Shown in pieces: positions 1 to 5,397 of a DNA stretch of 6,098 nt (positions within the stretch are counted from its first letter, which is position 1; each line of letters opens with the position of its first letter). The notes below the pieces were generated by a model. The model was not told where the DNA came from and did not search any database. It worked only from the letters and a program-made list of their open reading frames with translations. The translations under genes were made by a program, and so were the position numbers. The DNA comes from Archaeoglobus sp. JdFR-24 (lineage in GTDB: Archaea > Halobacteriota > Archaeoglobi > Archaeoglobales > Archaeoglobaceae): NCBI GenBank assembly GCA_002011215.1, contig MTML01000016.1:314-6411 (forward strand). Reading direction: 5' to 3'.

Positions 1-242
1 GAAGAATTCTTGTCATTGTTCTTATCAAACAAGAAAGTAAAATTGTCATTCCAAGTTGAAGTGTTATCATTTATCCTTGCAGCAATGTAAAGATAACTAC
101 CATCATGTTTTAACCAAAAATTACCATTACTTATACTAACAGAAAGCGCATCCCCCCACTCCTGTTCCTCTATTGTTCCATCCAAGGTGGGGGTAGTTCC
201 TGCTGTGACATTTAGATGAATTAGAAAGTAAAAGATACTCAT
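1..242 (-). CDS. N-terminal part of a CBM9/DOMON-like carbohydrate-binding protein (cut by the window edge)
   Basis: Reading leftwards from an ATG at 242, an open frame of 80 complete codons runs off the window without a stop. Residues about 19-31 (TLDGTIEEQEWGD) match the opening of CBM9/DOMON-like sugar-binding domains, where an 'xDGxxxExEW' strand is followed by a beta sandwich. Later pieces fit the same fold: WLKHDGSYLYIAARIND, and NDNFTFLFDKNND, which resembles the usual 'D..E.f.D.nnD' strand. Such domains usually sit in secreted or surface proteins that bind polysaccharide. The N-terminus (MSIFYFLIHLNVTAG) is hydrophobic and could be a short signal peptide, but it lacks the usual positive residues. 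The start follows the larE stop by 9 bp, is in the same frame as larE, and has only a weak AAGAAG ribosome-binding sequence. Family assignment is by motif memory; the rest of the protein is unseen. Confidence 0.6.
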   Translation of the reverse strand, partial: MSIFYFLIHLNVTAGTTPTLDGTIEEQEWGDALSVSISNGNFWLKHDGSYLYIAARINDNTSTWNDNFTFLFDKNNDKNS

Positions 243-251
243 TTTCTTCTT

Positions 252-1055
252 TTAATTAATCTCCAAGTTCATACTTCCCATCCTGTAGCCCTCCAAATCC
301 AATGTTACATACTTAAAACCAATGCCCTTAAAATGCCTTACCATTTCTTTCCTAAATGTTTCCTTCATAAACCGAGGTATCTCCTTTTCTTTCACTTCTA
401 TTCTAGCAATATTTTTATGTAACCTTACCCTACTATTAGTTATTCCTTTATTCTCCAACCACTCCTCCCCTTCTTCTATCATTTTAATCTTTTTATAAGT
501 AATTTCCTCCCCATAACTTATTCTACTCGCAAGACAAGGGGAAGCAGGTTTATCTGCAGTAGGAAGGGACATTTTTCGGGACAATTCTCTAATTTCCTCC
601 TTGGTTAAGCCCACTTCCTTCAATGGAGAAGATATATTCAATTCTTTCAGTGCCCTAATCCCTGGTCGCCAATCTGATAGGTCATCAAAATTTGTCCCCT
701 CTATTATATGTTTTACCTTTACCTCTTGGGCGATTTCTTTTAAAATAGTGAATAAATGTAACTTACAATAATAACACCTGTCCGGAGGGTTAGAGGTGAA
801 AGACTTCAAAGTTAATAAAGAGGAAGTTTCTCTTAAAATATGTTTTACCCCCAACTTAACAGTCATTTTCTTGCTTTCTTCAACTTCTCTTCTCTTTTCC
901 AATGGTGAAACTATTGTCACTGCTACTACTTTATCACCCAACTCTTCTTTAGCAATTTTAAGTAAAAAAGTACTATCTACACCTCCTGAGTAAGCTACCA
1001 AACAAAACCCCATCTCCCTCAACTTTACTCTCAACTCTCTTAACTTCTTTTCCAT
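252..1055 (-). CDS. larE: LarE-type ATP-dependent sulfur transferase (PP-loop family)
   Basis: The 267-residue protein is a full-length member of the LarE branch of PP-loop ATP pyrophosphatases. The ATP-binding PP-loop SGGVDS lies at residues 23-28, GTNFDD at 120-125, PCLASR at 173-178, and the closing GYRMGSMN at 257-264 is typical of LarE. In the lactate racemase pathway, LarE adenylates the carboxylates of LarB-made pyridinium biscarboxylate mononucleotide and adds sulfur. In Lactobacillus plantarum the sulfur comes sacrificially from a Cys equivalent to Cys174 here. This protein also has Cys94 and Cys97 (CYYC). Together with Cys174 they form a three-cysteine set like that of LarE proteins thought to hold a 4Fe-4S cluster and act catalytically. 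The start lies 17 bp after the rpoD stop with only a purine-rich leader, so co-transcription with rpoD is likely. larB and larC are not visible. A related tRNA or cofactor thiolation role cannot be excluded. Confidence 0.88.
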   Translation of the reverse strand: MEKKLRELRVKLREMGFCLVAYSGGVDSTFLLKIAKEELGDKVVAVTIVSPLEKRREVEESKKMTVKLGVKHILRETSSLLTLKSFTSNPPDRCYYCKLHLFTILKEIAQEVKVKHIIEGTNFDDLSDWRPGIRALKELNISSPLKEVGLTKEEIRELSRKMSLPTADKPASPCLASRISYGEEITYKKIKMIEEGEEWLENKGITNSRVRLHKNIARIEVKEKEIPRFMKETFRKEMVRHFKGIGFKYVTLDLEGYRMGSMNLEIN

Positions 1056-1071
1056 TCTTTTTTCTTATTTC

Positions 1072-2610
1072 TTACAGTAAATCAAGTAATGGTTCCAACT
1101 TCTTCCTTCTTCCTTTATATCTTAATTTCCTCAGTGCCTTCTGTTCAATCTGTCGTATCCTTTCACGGGTAACATCAAAAATTATACCTACTTCTTCCAA
1201 AGTTTTAGGCTCCGTCCCCCGTAAACCAAAGCGCAAGGTTAACACTTTCCTCTCTTTTTCACTTAAATCCTGTAACACTTCTTCTAATTTTTCTTTCAAC
1301 ATTGCCCGAGAGATAGCGTAAGCGGGTGAGGAATTATGTTCAGCAGCTATAAAATCACCAAAAAATGCCTCATTCCCATCCCCAATAGGGTGGTCTAATG
1401 AAGTTATGTCCTGGGTAAGGAAGTAAATTCTTTTGATTTTTCTAGGCGAAACTTCCAACCGTGAAGCAATCTCATCCAAAGTAGGTATAGTACCATACTC
1501 TTGCACAAAGGTGCGCGTCTCTTTAAGTACACGATGTATAATATCTATTGCATGTAATGGCACTCTGATAGTTTTAGCTTGCTCAGCAATTGCTCTAGAG
1601 ATTGCCTGTCTTATCCACCAACTGGCATAAGTGGAAAACCTATAACCTTTACGATGGTCAAATTTAGAAATAGCTTTCATAAGACCTAAATTACCTTCCT
1701 GAATTAAGTCAGAATAATCCATCCCTTTATGGAAGTACTTTTTAGCTATGGAAATAACTAACCTTACATTACTACACACAAGTACCTGTTTTTGGGTAGC
1801 TATTTTATCTTTCAAATCTTCTATTTGTTGAACTAACTTCTCAAAATTGTACCACTTCATCCCAACTTTCTTCTCATCTTGTGAAAGACTCCCTCTTTTA
1901 GTTGGTTTCTTCCCTTCCTTCTCTTCTTCTTTCCTCTTTTCTTCTCCTTCTTTATAAACTTTTAACACTTTTTCTTCAATCTCATCTAAGATAGAAAATT
2001 GTAAGTTAAGTTTTTTTATTTCTCGTCTAATGTTTCTTCTTAAATACTTCTTCACCGCATTCCCCTTCTTCCCTTCTCTTACTACAAGGAATTTGTAATA
2101 TTTAGTACGAACCCTTTCCATCACTTTTAAAATCTTTTTCCTCTCATTTTCCAATGTTTTAAAAGAGGGTGCAGTTTTAGCTATTCTCACAAATTCCTCC
2201 GGGGGGAGTTTTCGTTTCTCTATTTTAGTTTTGTATTTCAAAAAATATTTTACCCCTAAAAGAGTGGAAAGTAACAACTGAGTTAACCTCTTGTAATAAG
2301 TTTCAATTAAAGTAGCAGCCTTTGTCTCCTCTTCACGAGTTAAAACAGGTAAGGTGTTTACCTCTTCAAGATACATTTTAGATGGGGTTTCTAATTTCTT
2401 TATGTCTATACTCTCTTTAACCCCTTTCTTACGTACCCTTGGAACTTCTTCTTCTATTATTTTGAGCCCCATCTTTTCTAAGGAACTCAAAATCCTCTCA
2501 AAATCCCTACTCGAGATAATGTTGTCAGGAATAATGTCATTTAACTGGTCAAATGATATTTCTTTCTTCCCTTTTAAGGAAGTAAGAATTTTCTTTATCT
2601 CATCCTTCAT
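1072..2610 (-). CDS. rpoD: Primary RNA polymerase sigma factor RpoD (sigma-70)
   Basis: This 512-residue sigma-70 factor directs core RNA polymerase to housekeeping promoters. An N-terminal region 1.1-like segment spans about residues 1-55, and region 1.2 about 74-103 (PSKMYLEEVNTLPVLTREEE). A lysine/glutamate-rich non-conserved insert covers about 125-255. Region 2 spans about 277-347, with NVRLVISIAKKY, DLIQEGNLGLMKA and the -10-recognising FSTYASWWIRQAISRAI. Region 3 is about 350-425. Region 4 is about 435-505, with the helix-turn-helix TLEEVGIIFDVTRERIRQIE that reads the -35 element. Regions 1.1 and 1.2 plus intact regions 2-4 mark it as the primary factor rather than an alternative one. 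The ATG overlaps the end of dnaG by 11 bp and is preceded by GAAGGAAA, indicating translational coupling within the rpsU-dnaG-rpoD operon. Confidence 0.97.
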   Translation of the reverse strand: MKDEIKKILTSLKGKKEISFDQLNDIIPDNIISSRDFERILSSLEKMGLKIIEEEVPRVRKKGVKESIDIKKLETPSKMYLEEVNTLPVLTREEETKAATLIETYYKRLTQLLLSTLLGVKYFLKYKTKIEKRKLPPEEFVRIAKTAPSFKTLENERKKILKVMERVRTKYYKFLVVREGKKGNAVKKYLRRNIRREIKKLNLQFSILDEIEEKVLKVYKEGEEKRKEEEKEGKKPTKRGSLSQDEKKVGMKWYNFEKLVQQIEDLKDKIATQKQVLVCSNVRLVISIAKKYFHKGMDYSDLIQEGNLGLMKAISKFDHRKGYRFSTYASWWIRQAISRAIAEQAKTIRVPLHAIDIIHRVLKETRTFVQEYGTIPTLDEIASRLEVSPRKIKRIYFLTQDITSLDHPIGDGNEAFFGDFIAAEHNSSPAYAISRAMLKEKLEEVLQDLSEKERKVLTLRFGLRGTEPKTLEEVGIIFDVTRERIRQIEQKALRKLRYKGRRKKLEPLLDLL

Positions 2611-4213
2611 CTTTTATTTCCTTCAACTTCAAACCTTGAACCTTCTTTAATATCTCTTCATCATACTCCTCTTCTTTAATTTTTTCCCTCAATTCTCTTA
2701 TTTCTTTTTGGTATCTAATTTTTTTAATCCGCTTTAAATAATCCTTAGCCAACTTGAAATAATCATCCACAAACATTGGTGCTTCTATAAAATTCTTCCG
2801 TAACTCTTCGTCTTCTATCAAATTTATCATTTCAAAAAAATCACCCCCACCCTCAATCAACTGAAGTAAATTCTTAAACTCTGGTGTCCTTATCTCTTCT
2901 TTCTCTTCTATAACCAACCTTCTTGCCTTCTCATCTGCTGCCCCTATAGCTAACAGAGAAATTTCTAATTGTTTTAAAGACTTCCCTTTAATAGAAGTAA
3001 CCTGGGAATAATATCCTACTCTTTCCACTTTGAGTAACTCTTTAGTAATACCCAACTTCTTAGCCACCTCTTCCTCCCACACCTCTCGTTTAATAGGGTC
3101 AGTAATTTTGTTTAAAGTTTCTCGAAAACTTTGAATAAGTGTTTCCTTTTCTTCTGGTGTTTTCCATTTTTTCATCTTAAATTCTACAAAACTCTTTGCT
3201 GAACAAAGAGGAAACTTGCCCTTCTTCCTAATTACCGAATCAGGATCCTCCCCTTCTTCTAATTCTATCACCTTCACCTGTAAATTCTCTTCCAACAATA
3301 CATCTATCCCTCTCAAACTAGCTTCCCTTCCTGATGCATCCCCATCAAAAGCAATAATCACTTCATTAGAATACAACTTTACCAATCTCGCCTGTTCCTT
3401 GGTGAGAGAAGTACCTAACACTCCCACTACATTAGGTATACCTGACTGATAAACACTTAACAAATCCATATACCCCTCTACTAACACTACTTCTTTTTTT
3501 ATTTCTTTTTTGGCTTCATATAATCCATAAAGGTTATGTCCTTTCTTAAAAATAGGTGAATCTGGTGAGTTCAAGTACTTAGGTAAACTTTCATCCAAAA
3601 CCCTACTCCCAAAACCTATTACTTTACCCCAGCTATTCCTTATGGGGAAAATAATCCTCCTCTTGAAAACATCCCTCCCCCCTCGTATTACTCCTATTTC
3701 CTCTAATACTTCCCTATCTACACCTCTTTTCCTCATTTCCTCTACAATTACATCCCCTTCTCCTGCGTATCCGAGCATAAATTTCTCTACTATCTCCCCT
3801 TTAATCCCTCTTCCTTTTAACCACTTTCTCCCTGGTTCTCCTTTTTCTGATTTTAACATTTTATGATAAATTTTAGCTACTTCTTCTGCTATCCTATAAT
3901 ATCTTTCTTTCCCTTCTTCTTTGAATTCTAACTTTATCCCTCCTCTTTCCGCTAAGTATCTAACCGCCTCAATATAAGTAAAATTGTTATACTCCATCAA
4001 AAACCCAAACACATTACCTGACTTCCCACAACCAAAACAATGGTACACTCCTTTCTCAGGAGATATAAAAAAAGATGCTCTCCTTTCTCTATGAAATGGG
4101 CATATGGATTTGAAATTCTTACCCACTCTTTTCAATGGAATGTAACTTCCTATCACTTCTTCTATTGGGTTAGCGAGTCTAATTTCTCTCAACTTTTCTT
4201 GAGAAATCCTCAC
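2600..4213 (-). CDS. dnaG: DNA primase DnaG
   Basis: The 537-residue primase makes the RNA primers for lagging-strand synthesis and replication initiation at the fork. The N-terminal CHC2 zinc-binding domain (about residues 1-95) shows Cys38, His41, Cys59 and Cys62 (CPFH and HCFGCG). The catalytic core follows, with the signature RRIIFPIRN at 185-193 and [14 protein letters not shown] at 212-225. The TOPRIM metal site shows EGYMD at 246-250 and DGD at 290-292, all intact. The C-terminal helicase-binding part is less conserved and highly charged. The total length is a little shorter than E. coli DnaG (581) but within the family range. The start is GTG, overlapping the rpsU stop in GTGA. No strong ribosome-binding site precedes it, so translation probably depends on rpsU. 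No earlier in-frame start is needed for a complete zinc domain. Confidence 0.97.
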   Translation of the reverse strand: MRISQEKLREIRLANPIEEVIGSYIPLKRVGKNFKSICPFHRERRASFFISPEKGVYHCFGCGKSGNVFGFLMEYNNFTYIEAVRYLAERGGIKLEFKEEGKERYYRIAEEVAKIYHKMLKSEKGEPGRKWLKGRGIKGEIVEKFMLGYAGEGDVIVEEMRKRGVDREVLEEIGVIRGGRDVFKRRIIFPIRNSWGKVIGFGSRVLDESLPKYLNSPDSPIFKKGHNLYGLYEAKKEIKKEVVLVEGYMDLLSVYQSGIPNVVGVLGTSLTKEQARLVKLYSNEVIIAFDGDASGREASLRGIDVLLEENLQVKVIELEEGEDPDSVIRKKGKFPLCSAKSFVEFKMKKWKTPEEKETLIQSFRETLNKITDPIKREVWEEEVAKKLGITKELLKVERVGYYSQVTSIKGKSLKQLEISLLAIGAADEKARRLVIEEKEEIRTPEFKNLLQLIEGGGDFFEMINLIEDEELRKNFIEAPMFVDDYFKLAKDYLKRIKKIRYQKEIRELREKIKEEEYDEEILKKVQGLKLKEIKDEG

Positions 4214-4383
4214 TTCTTTCTTTTTCTTTTTGCTTTCAAAAGTTTCCTTTTTTTTGATGGTTTTTCATAAAATTCCCTTTTCCTCATTTCTGCGAAAAGT
4301 TTTTCCTTTTCGCACATCCGTTTAAACCTTCTATAAGCTTGTTCAAAACTCTCATTCTCCTTCACATAAGTAACTATCCCCAT
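4210..4383 (-). CDS. rpsU: Small ribosomal subunit protein bS21
   Basis: A 57-residue, strongly basic protein reads [20 protein letters not shown] at its start. It continues with the S21 hallmark residues [20 protein letters not shown] and a Lys/Arg-rich tail beginning KPSKKRK. bS21 sits near the platform of the 30S subunit beside the 3' end of 16S rRNA and helps start translation. Length, charge and the conserved [13 protein letters not shown] and REFYEKPS motifs match the family closely. The ATG is preceded by AAAGGAG four bases upstream. It is the first gene of the operon, and its stop (TGA 4212-4210) overlaps the dnaG GTG start by 4 bp. This order (rpsU, dnaG, rpoD) is the classical macromolecular synthesis operon. 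The gene is easily missed because of its size. Confidence 0.96.
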   Translation of the reverse strand: MGIVTYVKENESFEQAYRRFKRMCEKEKLFAEMRKREFYEKPSKKRKLLKAKRKRKK

Positions 4384-4387
4384 TTTT

Positions 4388-4394
4388 CTCCTTT
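4388..4394 (-). promoter_or_regulatory. Ribosome-binding site of rpsU
   Basis: AAAGGAG on the minus strand lies four bases before the rpsU ATG at 4383. It is the only clear Shine-Dalgarno sequence at the head of the operon and supports this start. dnaG has no comparable site. Confidence 0.7.
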
Positions 4395-4457
4395 CTTTTC
4401 ATCCCCCTCTCCTATAAAGTGTTTTCAACGGCTCCCTTTTTATTCAACTTTTTTTTG

Positions 4458-4467
4458 TTGTCAAGTA
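4458..4467 (-). promoter_or_regulatory. Second TACTTGACAA box, possible second operon promoter
   Basis: On the minus strand TACTTGACAA repeats exactly the ten bases found at 4537-4546. It contains a consensus -35, TTGACA (4459-4464). No good -10 lies at 16-18 bp (only AAAAAG), so it could be a weak promoter, a decayed duplicate or a shared regulator site. The downstream motifs are also similar: GGAGGGGGAT at 4487-4496 and GGAGAGGGGGAT at 4401-4412 each start about 50 bp after their TTGACA. Confidence 0.3.
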
Positions 4468-4505
4468 TTTTTTTACCCAAACCCTGATCCCCCTCCTCTT
4501 CTAAA

Positions 4506-4521
4506 TTTCTAAATATAGAAA
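4506..4521. repeat. Short palindrome overlapping the candidate operon -10
   Basis: TTTCTA, a four-base AATA spacer and TAGAAA form a perfect 6-bp inverted repeat. It overlaps the candidate -10 of the rpsU promoter and could be an operator, but such a short AT-rich palindrome can arise by chance. Confidence 0.3.
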
Positions 4522-4543
4522 GTCCAAAACCTCATTTTGTCAA
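4512..4543 (-). promoter_or_regulatory. Candidate main promoter of the rpsU-dnaG-rpoD operon
   Basis: On the minus strand a perfect TTGACA (4538-4543) is followed by TATATT (4512-4517) at 20 bp, or by the weaker TCTATA (4514-4519) at 18 bp. The -35 is consensus, but the -10 spacing is not ideal. It lies 155-160 bp upstream of the rpsU ATG, leaving a leader of about 120 nt. Orientation and position fit the operon promoter. Confidence 0.4.
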
Positions 4544-4600
4544 GTAAAAATTGTAGATTGTCCAACACATATTGACTGGGCTAAAATGTTAAAAAATATT

Positions 4601-4629
4601 TTGCAATTGGACAATTTTCACTCTATAAT
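4601..4629 (+). promoter_or_regulatory. Plus-strand promoter directed into the structured intergenic region
   Basis: TTGCAA (4601-4606), a 17-bp spacer and a perfect TATAAT (4624-4629) make a good sigma-70-type promoter, with predicted start near 4636. It points away from rpsU into DNA with no recognisable gene, so it would produce a non-coding or micro-ORF transcript. The -35/spacer junction carries AATTGGACAATT, containing one copy of the TTGGACAA motif repeated in the region, so a repressor could act here. Confidence 0.45.
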
Positions 4630-4646
4630 GAAATTGAAAAAATTTT

Positions 4647-4670
4647 ATGAAAGTTTTTTACAACTTTCAT
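4647..4670 (+). repeat. Hairpin at the 5' end of the predicted plus-strand transcript
   Basis: ATGAAAGTT (4647-4655) and AACTTTCAT (4662-4670) form a perfect 9-bp stem with a 6-base loop. It begins about 11 nt after the predicted transcription start at 4636. No T-run follows, so it is not an intrinsic terminator. It may stabilise the 5' end of the RNA or affect access to the downstream AAAGGAAG sequence. Confidence 0.4.
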
Positions 4671-4683
4671 GGAAAGGAAGCAG

Positions 4684-4746
4684 ATGAAAAACTTAACTTA
4701 TCTGGAGTTATATAAACGAAAGTCAAAAATCGCACGCCTCCCTTGA
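4684..4746 (+). CDS. Possible 20-codon micro-ORF, basic peptide
   Basis: An ATG at 4684, preceded by AAAGGAAG at 4673-4680, opens 20 codons. The peptide begins MKNLTYLELYKRKSK and ends IARLP, and is basic. It is the first ATG with a plausible ribosome-binding site after the predicted plus-strand promoter. An in-frame ATG at 4669 would add five residues (MERKQ). I recognise no family. An ORF of this length is expected by chance, and only the promoter and ribosome-binding site argue for it. Confidence 0.2.
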   Translation: MKNLTYLELYKRKSKIARLP

Positions 4747-4783
4747 ATTGTATTTTCAACCTGATTAGAAGGAGGAATTTGGA

Positions 4784-4885
4784 TTGAAGATGAGGAGTTT
4801 TATATTCCCTATATTCCGAACAACTCACGACTTATGGGGAGGTGGTGAACATGTGTTGGACAAGTACATTTTGCTGAAAAAGTAA
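4784..4885 (+). CDS. Possible 33-codon small protein of unknown function
   Basis: A TTG at 4784 (or ATG at 4790) follows a strong AAGGAGGA ribosome-binding sequence at 4769-4776, with about 7 bases between. The frame gives 33 residues, ending at TAA 4883-4885. The sequence includes KMRSFIFPIFRTTHDLW near the start, then GGGEHVLDKYILLKK at the end: an aromatic/hydrophobic first part, a glycine run and a basic tail. I do not recognise it, and it has no clear membrane segment. The frame crosses the right arm of the TTGTCCAACACAT inverted repeat (4851-4863). If the arm is a transposon end, the frame may be accidental. The strong ribosome-binding site is the main support. Confidence 0.3.
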   Translation: MKMRSFIFPIFRTTHDLWGGGEHVLDKYILLKK

Positions 4886-5019
4886 AATTTTTAAGGAGGT
4901 AAAAAATTTTCATAAATTAACTAAACACACATTATTTTAAATATTTACACCGCTTAAATGTAATAAGTTAGTATTTCTAAGATTGTAAGATACCAAAAGT
5001 TACTATTTTCTTTCTCCTG

Positions 5020-5069
5020 AAGAGTGGGGGAGTGGAATATTTTTAAATTGGTTCCACTCCCCCACTCTT
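5020..5069. repeat. Perfect 18-bp-stem hairpin, G-rich arm
   Basis: The left arm AAGAGTGGGGGAGTGGAA (5020-5037) is exactly complementary to the right arm at 5052-5069, with a 14-base AT-rich loop. Neither strand has a T-run after it, so it does not look like an intrinsic terminator. Perfect retention in otherwise diverged AT-rich DNA suggests recent formation or selection. Confidence 0.75.
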
Positions 5070-5109
5070 GTGCAATGGAATTCACAAATGGGAGCTTTGT
5101 ATTTGGGAA

Positions 5110-5146
5110 GTAATAGGTTAGCTTTTTAGAAAAACTAACCTATTAC
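5110..5146. repeat. Near-perfect 37-bp palindrome GTAATAGGTTAG...CTAACCTATTAC
   Basis: GTAATAGGTTAG (5110-5121) and CTAACCTATTAC (5135-5146) form a perfect 12-bp stem. Inside, TTTTT and AAAAA extend it almost to the centre. The right half plus neighbouring bases (5128-5146) reappears as a direct repeat at 5473-5491 with one mismatch, tying this hairpin to the outer end of the foldback. A TTTTT tract lies 8 bases beyond on the plus strand, too distant for a standard terminator. Confidence 0.65.
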
Positions 5147-5258
5147 AATTTAAGTTTTTCAACAATTTCAGATAGATTTAAAAGAAATCCTATACAAGGC
5201 ATGTATACAGATAGTGCTGAAAAAGTCTAAAGAAAATTTTTAACTAGGGTTTTTAGAT

Positions 5259-5303
5259 TAACTAAATTCTCTGGGGGTGGGATTTTTGGAAATAATTTAG
5301 TTA
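5259..5303. repeat. Inverted repeat TAACTAAATT...AATTTAGTTA with G-rich loop
   Basis: A perfect 10-bp stem (5259-5268 with 5294-5303) surrounds a 25-base loop containing GGGGGTGGG. With a three-base gap, pairing continues outward between TTTTTAGAT on the left and the segment to about 5316. GTTACTATCTTA (5300-5311) is also the exact inverse of 5417-5428, so an alternative pairing is possible. Confidence 0.5.
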
Positions 5304-5353
5304 CTATCTTAAAAATACACTTACCAATTTTATATCTATTTTTTTCTGCTTAA

Positions 5354-5397
5354 GAGTGGGGTTGGAGGTAGTTTAAAAATATTCCAAAACCCCACTT
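5354..5397. repeat. Imperfect G-rich hairpin, partner of the 5020-5069 hairpin
   Basis: AGTGGGGTTGGA (5355-5366) pairs with 5383-5396 through 12 base pairs, with a two-base AA bulge. Its loop holds the inverse of the TGGAATATTTTTAA sequence found in the hairpin at 5020-5069. The two are best read as inverted, diverged copies of one module. No T-run follows on either strand. Confidence 0.55.

Larger units (their letters stand above)
4558..4863. repeat. 306-bp segment bounded by inverted repeats (TTGTCCAACACAT)
   Basis: The left arm at 4558-4570 (TTGTCCAACACAT) has a perfect inverted copy at 4851-4863. Extending inward to 4576 and 4845 gives 17 of 19 matches. A further TTGGACAA lies inside at 4607-4614, and TTGTCCAA recurs outside at 5508-5515. 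The arms could be terminal repeats of a small non-autonomous element or paired sites of a DNA-binding protein. No target duplication is obvious at the flanks. The segment encloses a plus-strand promoter, a hairpin and micro-ORFs. Confidence 0.5.
4872..5266. repeat. Two colinear direct-repeat blocks, about 343 bp apart
   Basis: Three short blocks recur in the same order and orientation. TGCTGAAAAAGT is at 4872-4883 and 5215-5226. AAAATTTTTAA is at 4884-4894 and 5233-5243. ATTAACTAAA is at 4916-4925 and 5257-5266. Farther right, GTTACTAT (4999 and 5300) and an AAGAGTGGGG hairpin arm (5020 and 5352) keep the order. This looks like an old, diverged tandem duplication overlaid on the inverted-repeat architecture. 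Confidence 0.45.

Noticed and set aside
796..4270. Plus-strand open frames inside larE, rpoD and dnaG (for example 796-993, 1433-1630, 2354-2650, 3216-3449, 3642-3866, 4040-4270)
   Set aside because: They lie antisense to well-conserved genes, have low-complexity Ser/Thr/Phe/Leu-rich products typical of reverse-strand reading in AT-rich DNA, and match no family I know.
4473..4498. G-quadruplex on the minus strand upstream of rpsU
   Set aside because: The G tracts (GG, GGGGG, GGG, GGG) permit only a two-layer quadruplex, which is too weak a signal to call.
5020..5069. Intrinsic transcription terminator
   Set aside because: The stem is strong but no T-run follows on either strand; the same holds for 5354-5397.
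5110..5146. Integron attC site
   Set aside because: GTTAG...CTAAC resembles attC core sites superficially, but the palindrome is symmetric without the RYYYAAC/GTTRRRY pattern and extra-helical bases. No integrase or cassette genes are seen.
5202..5209. TGTATACA palindrome as an operator
   Set aside because: It is only 8 bp in AT-rich DNA with no adjacent promoter, and no second copy was found.
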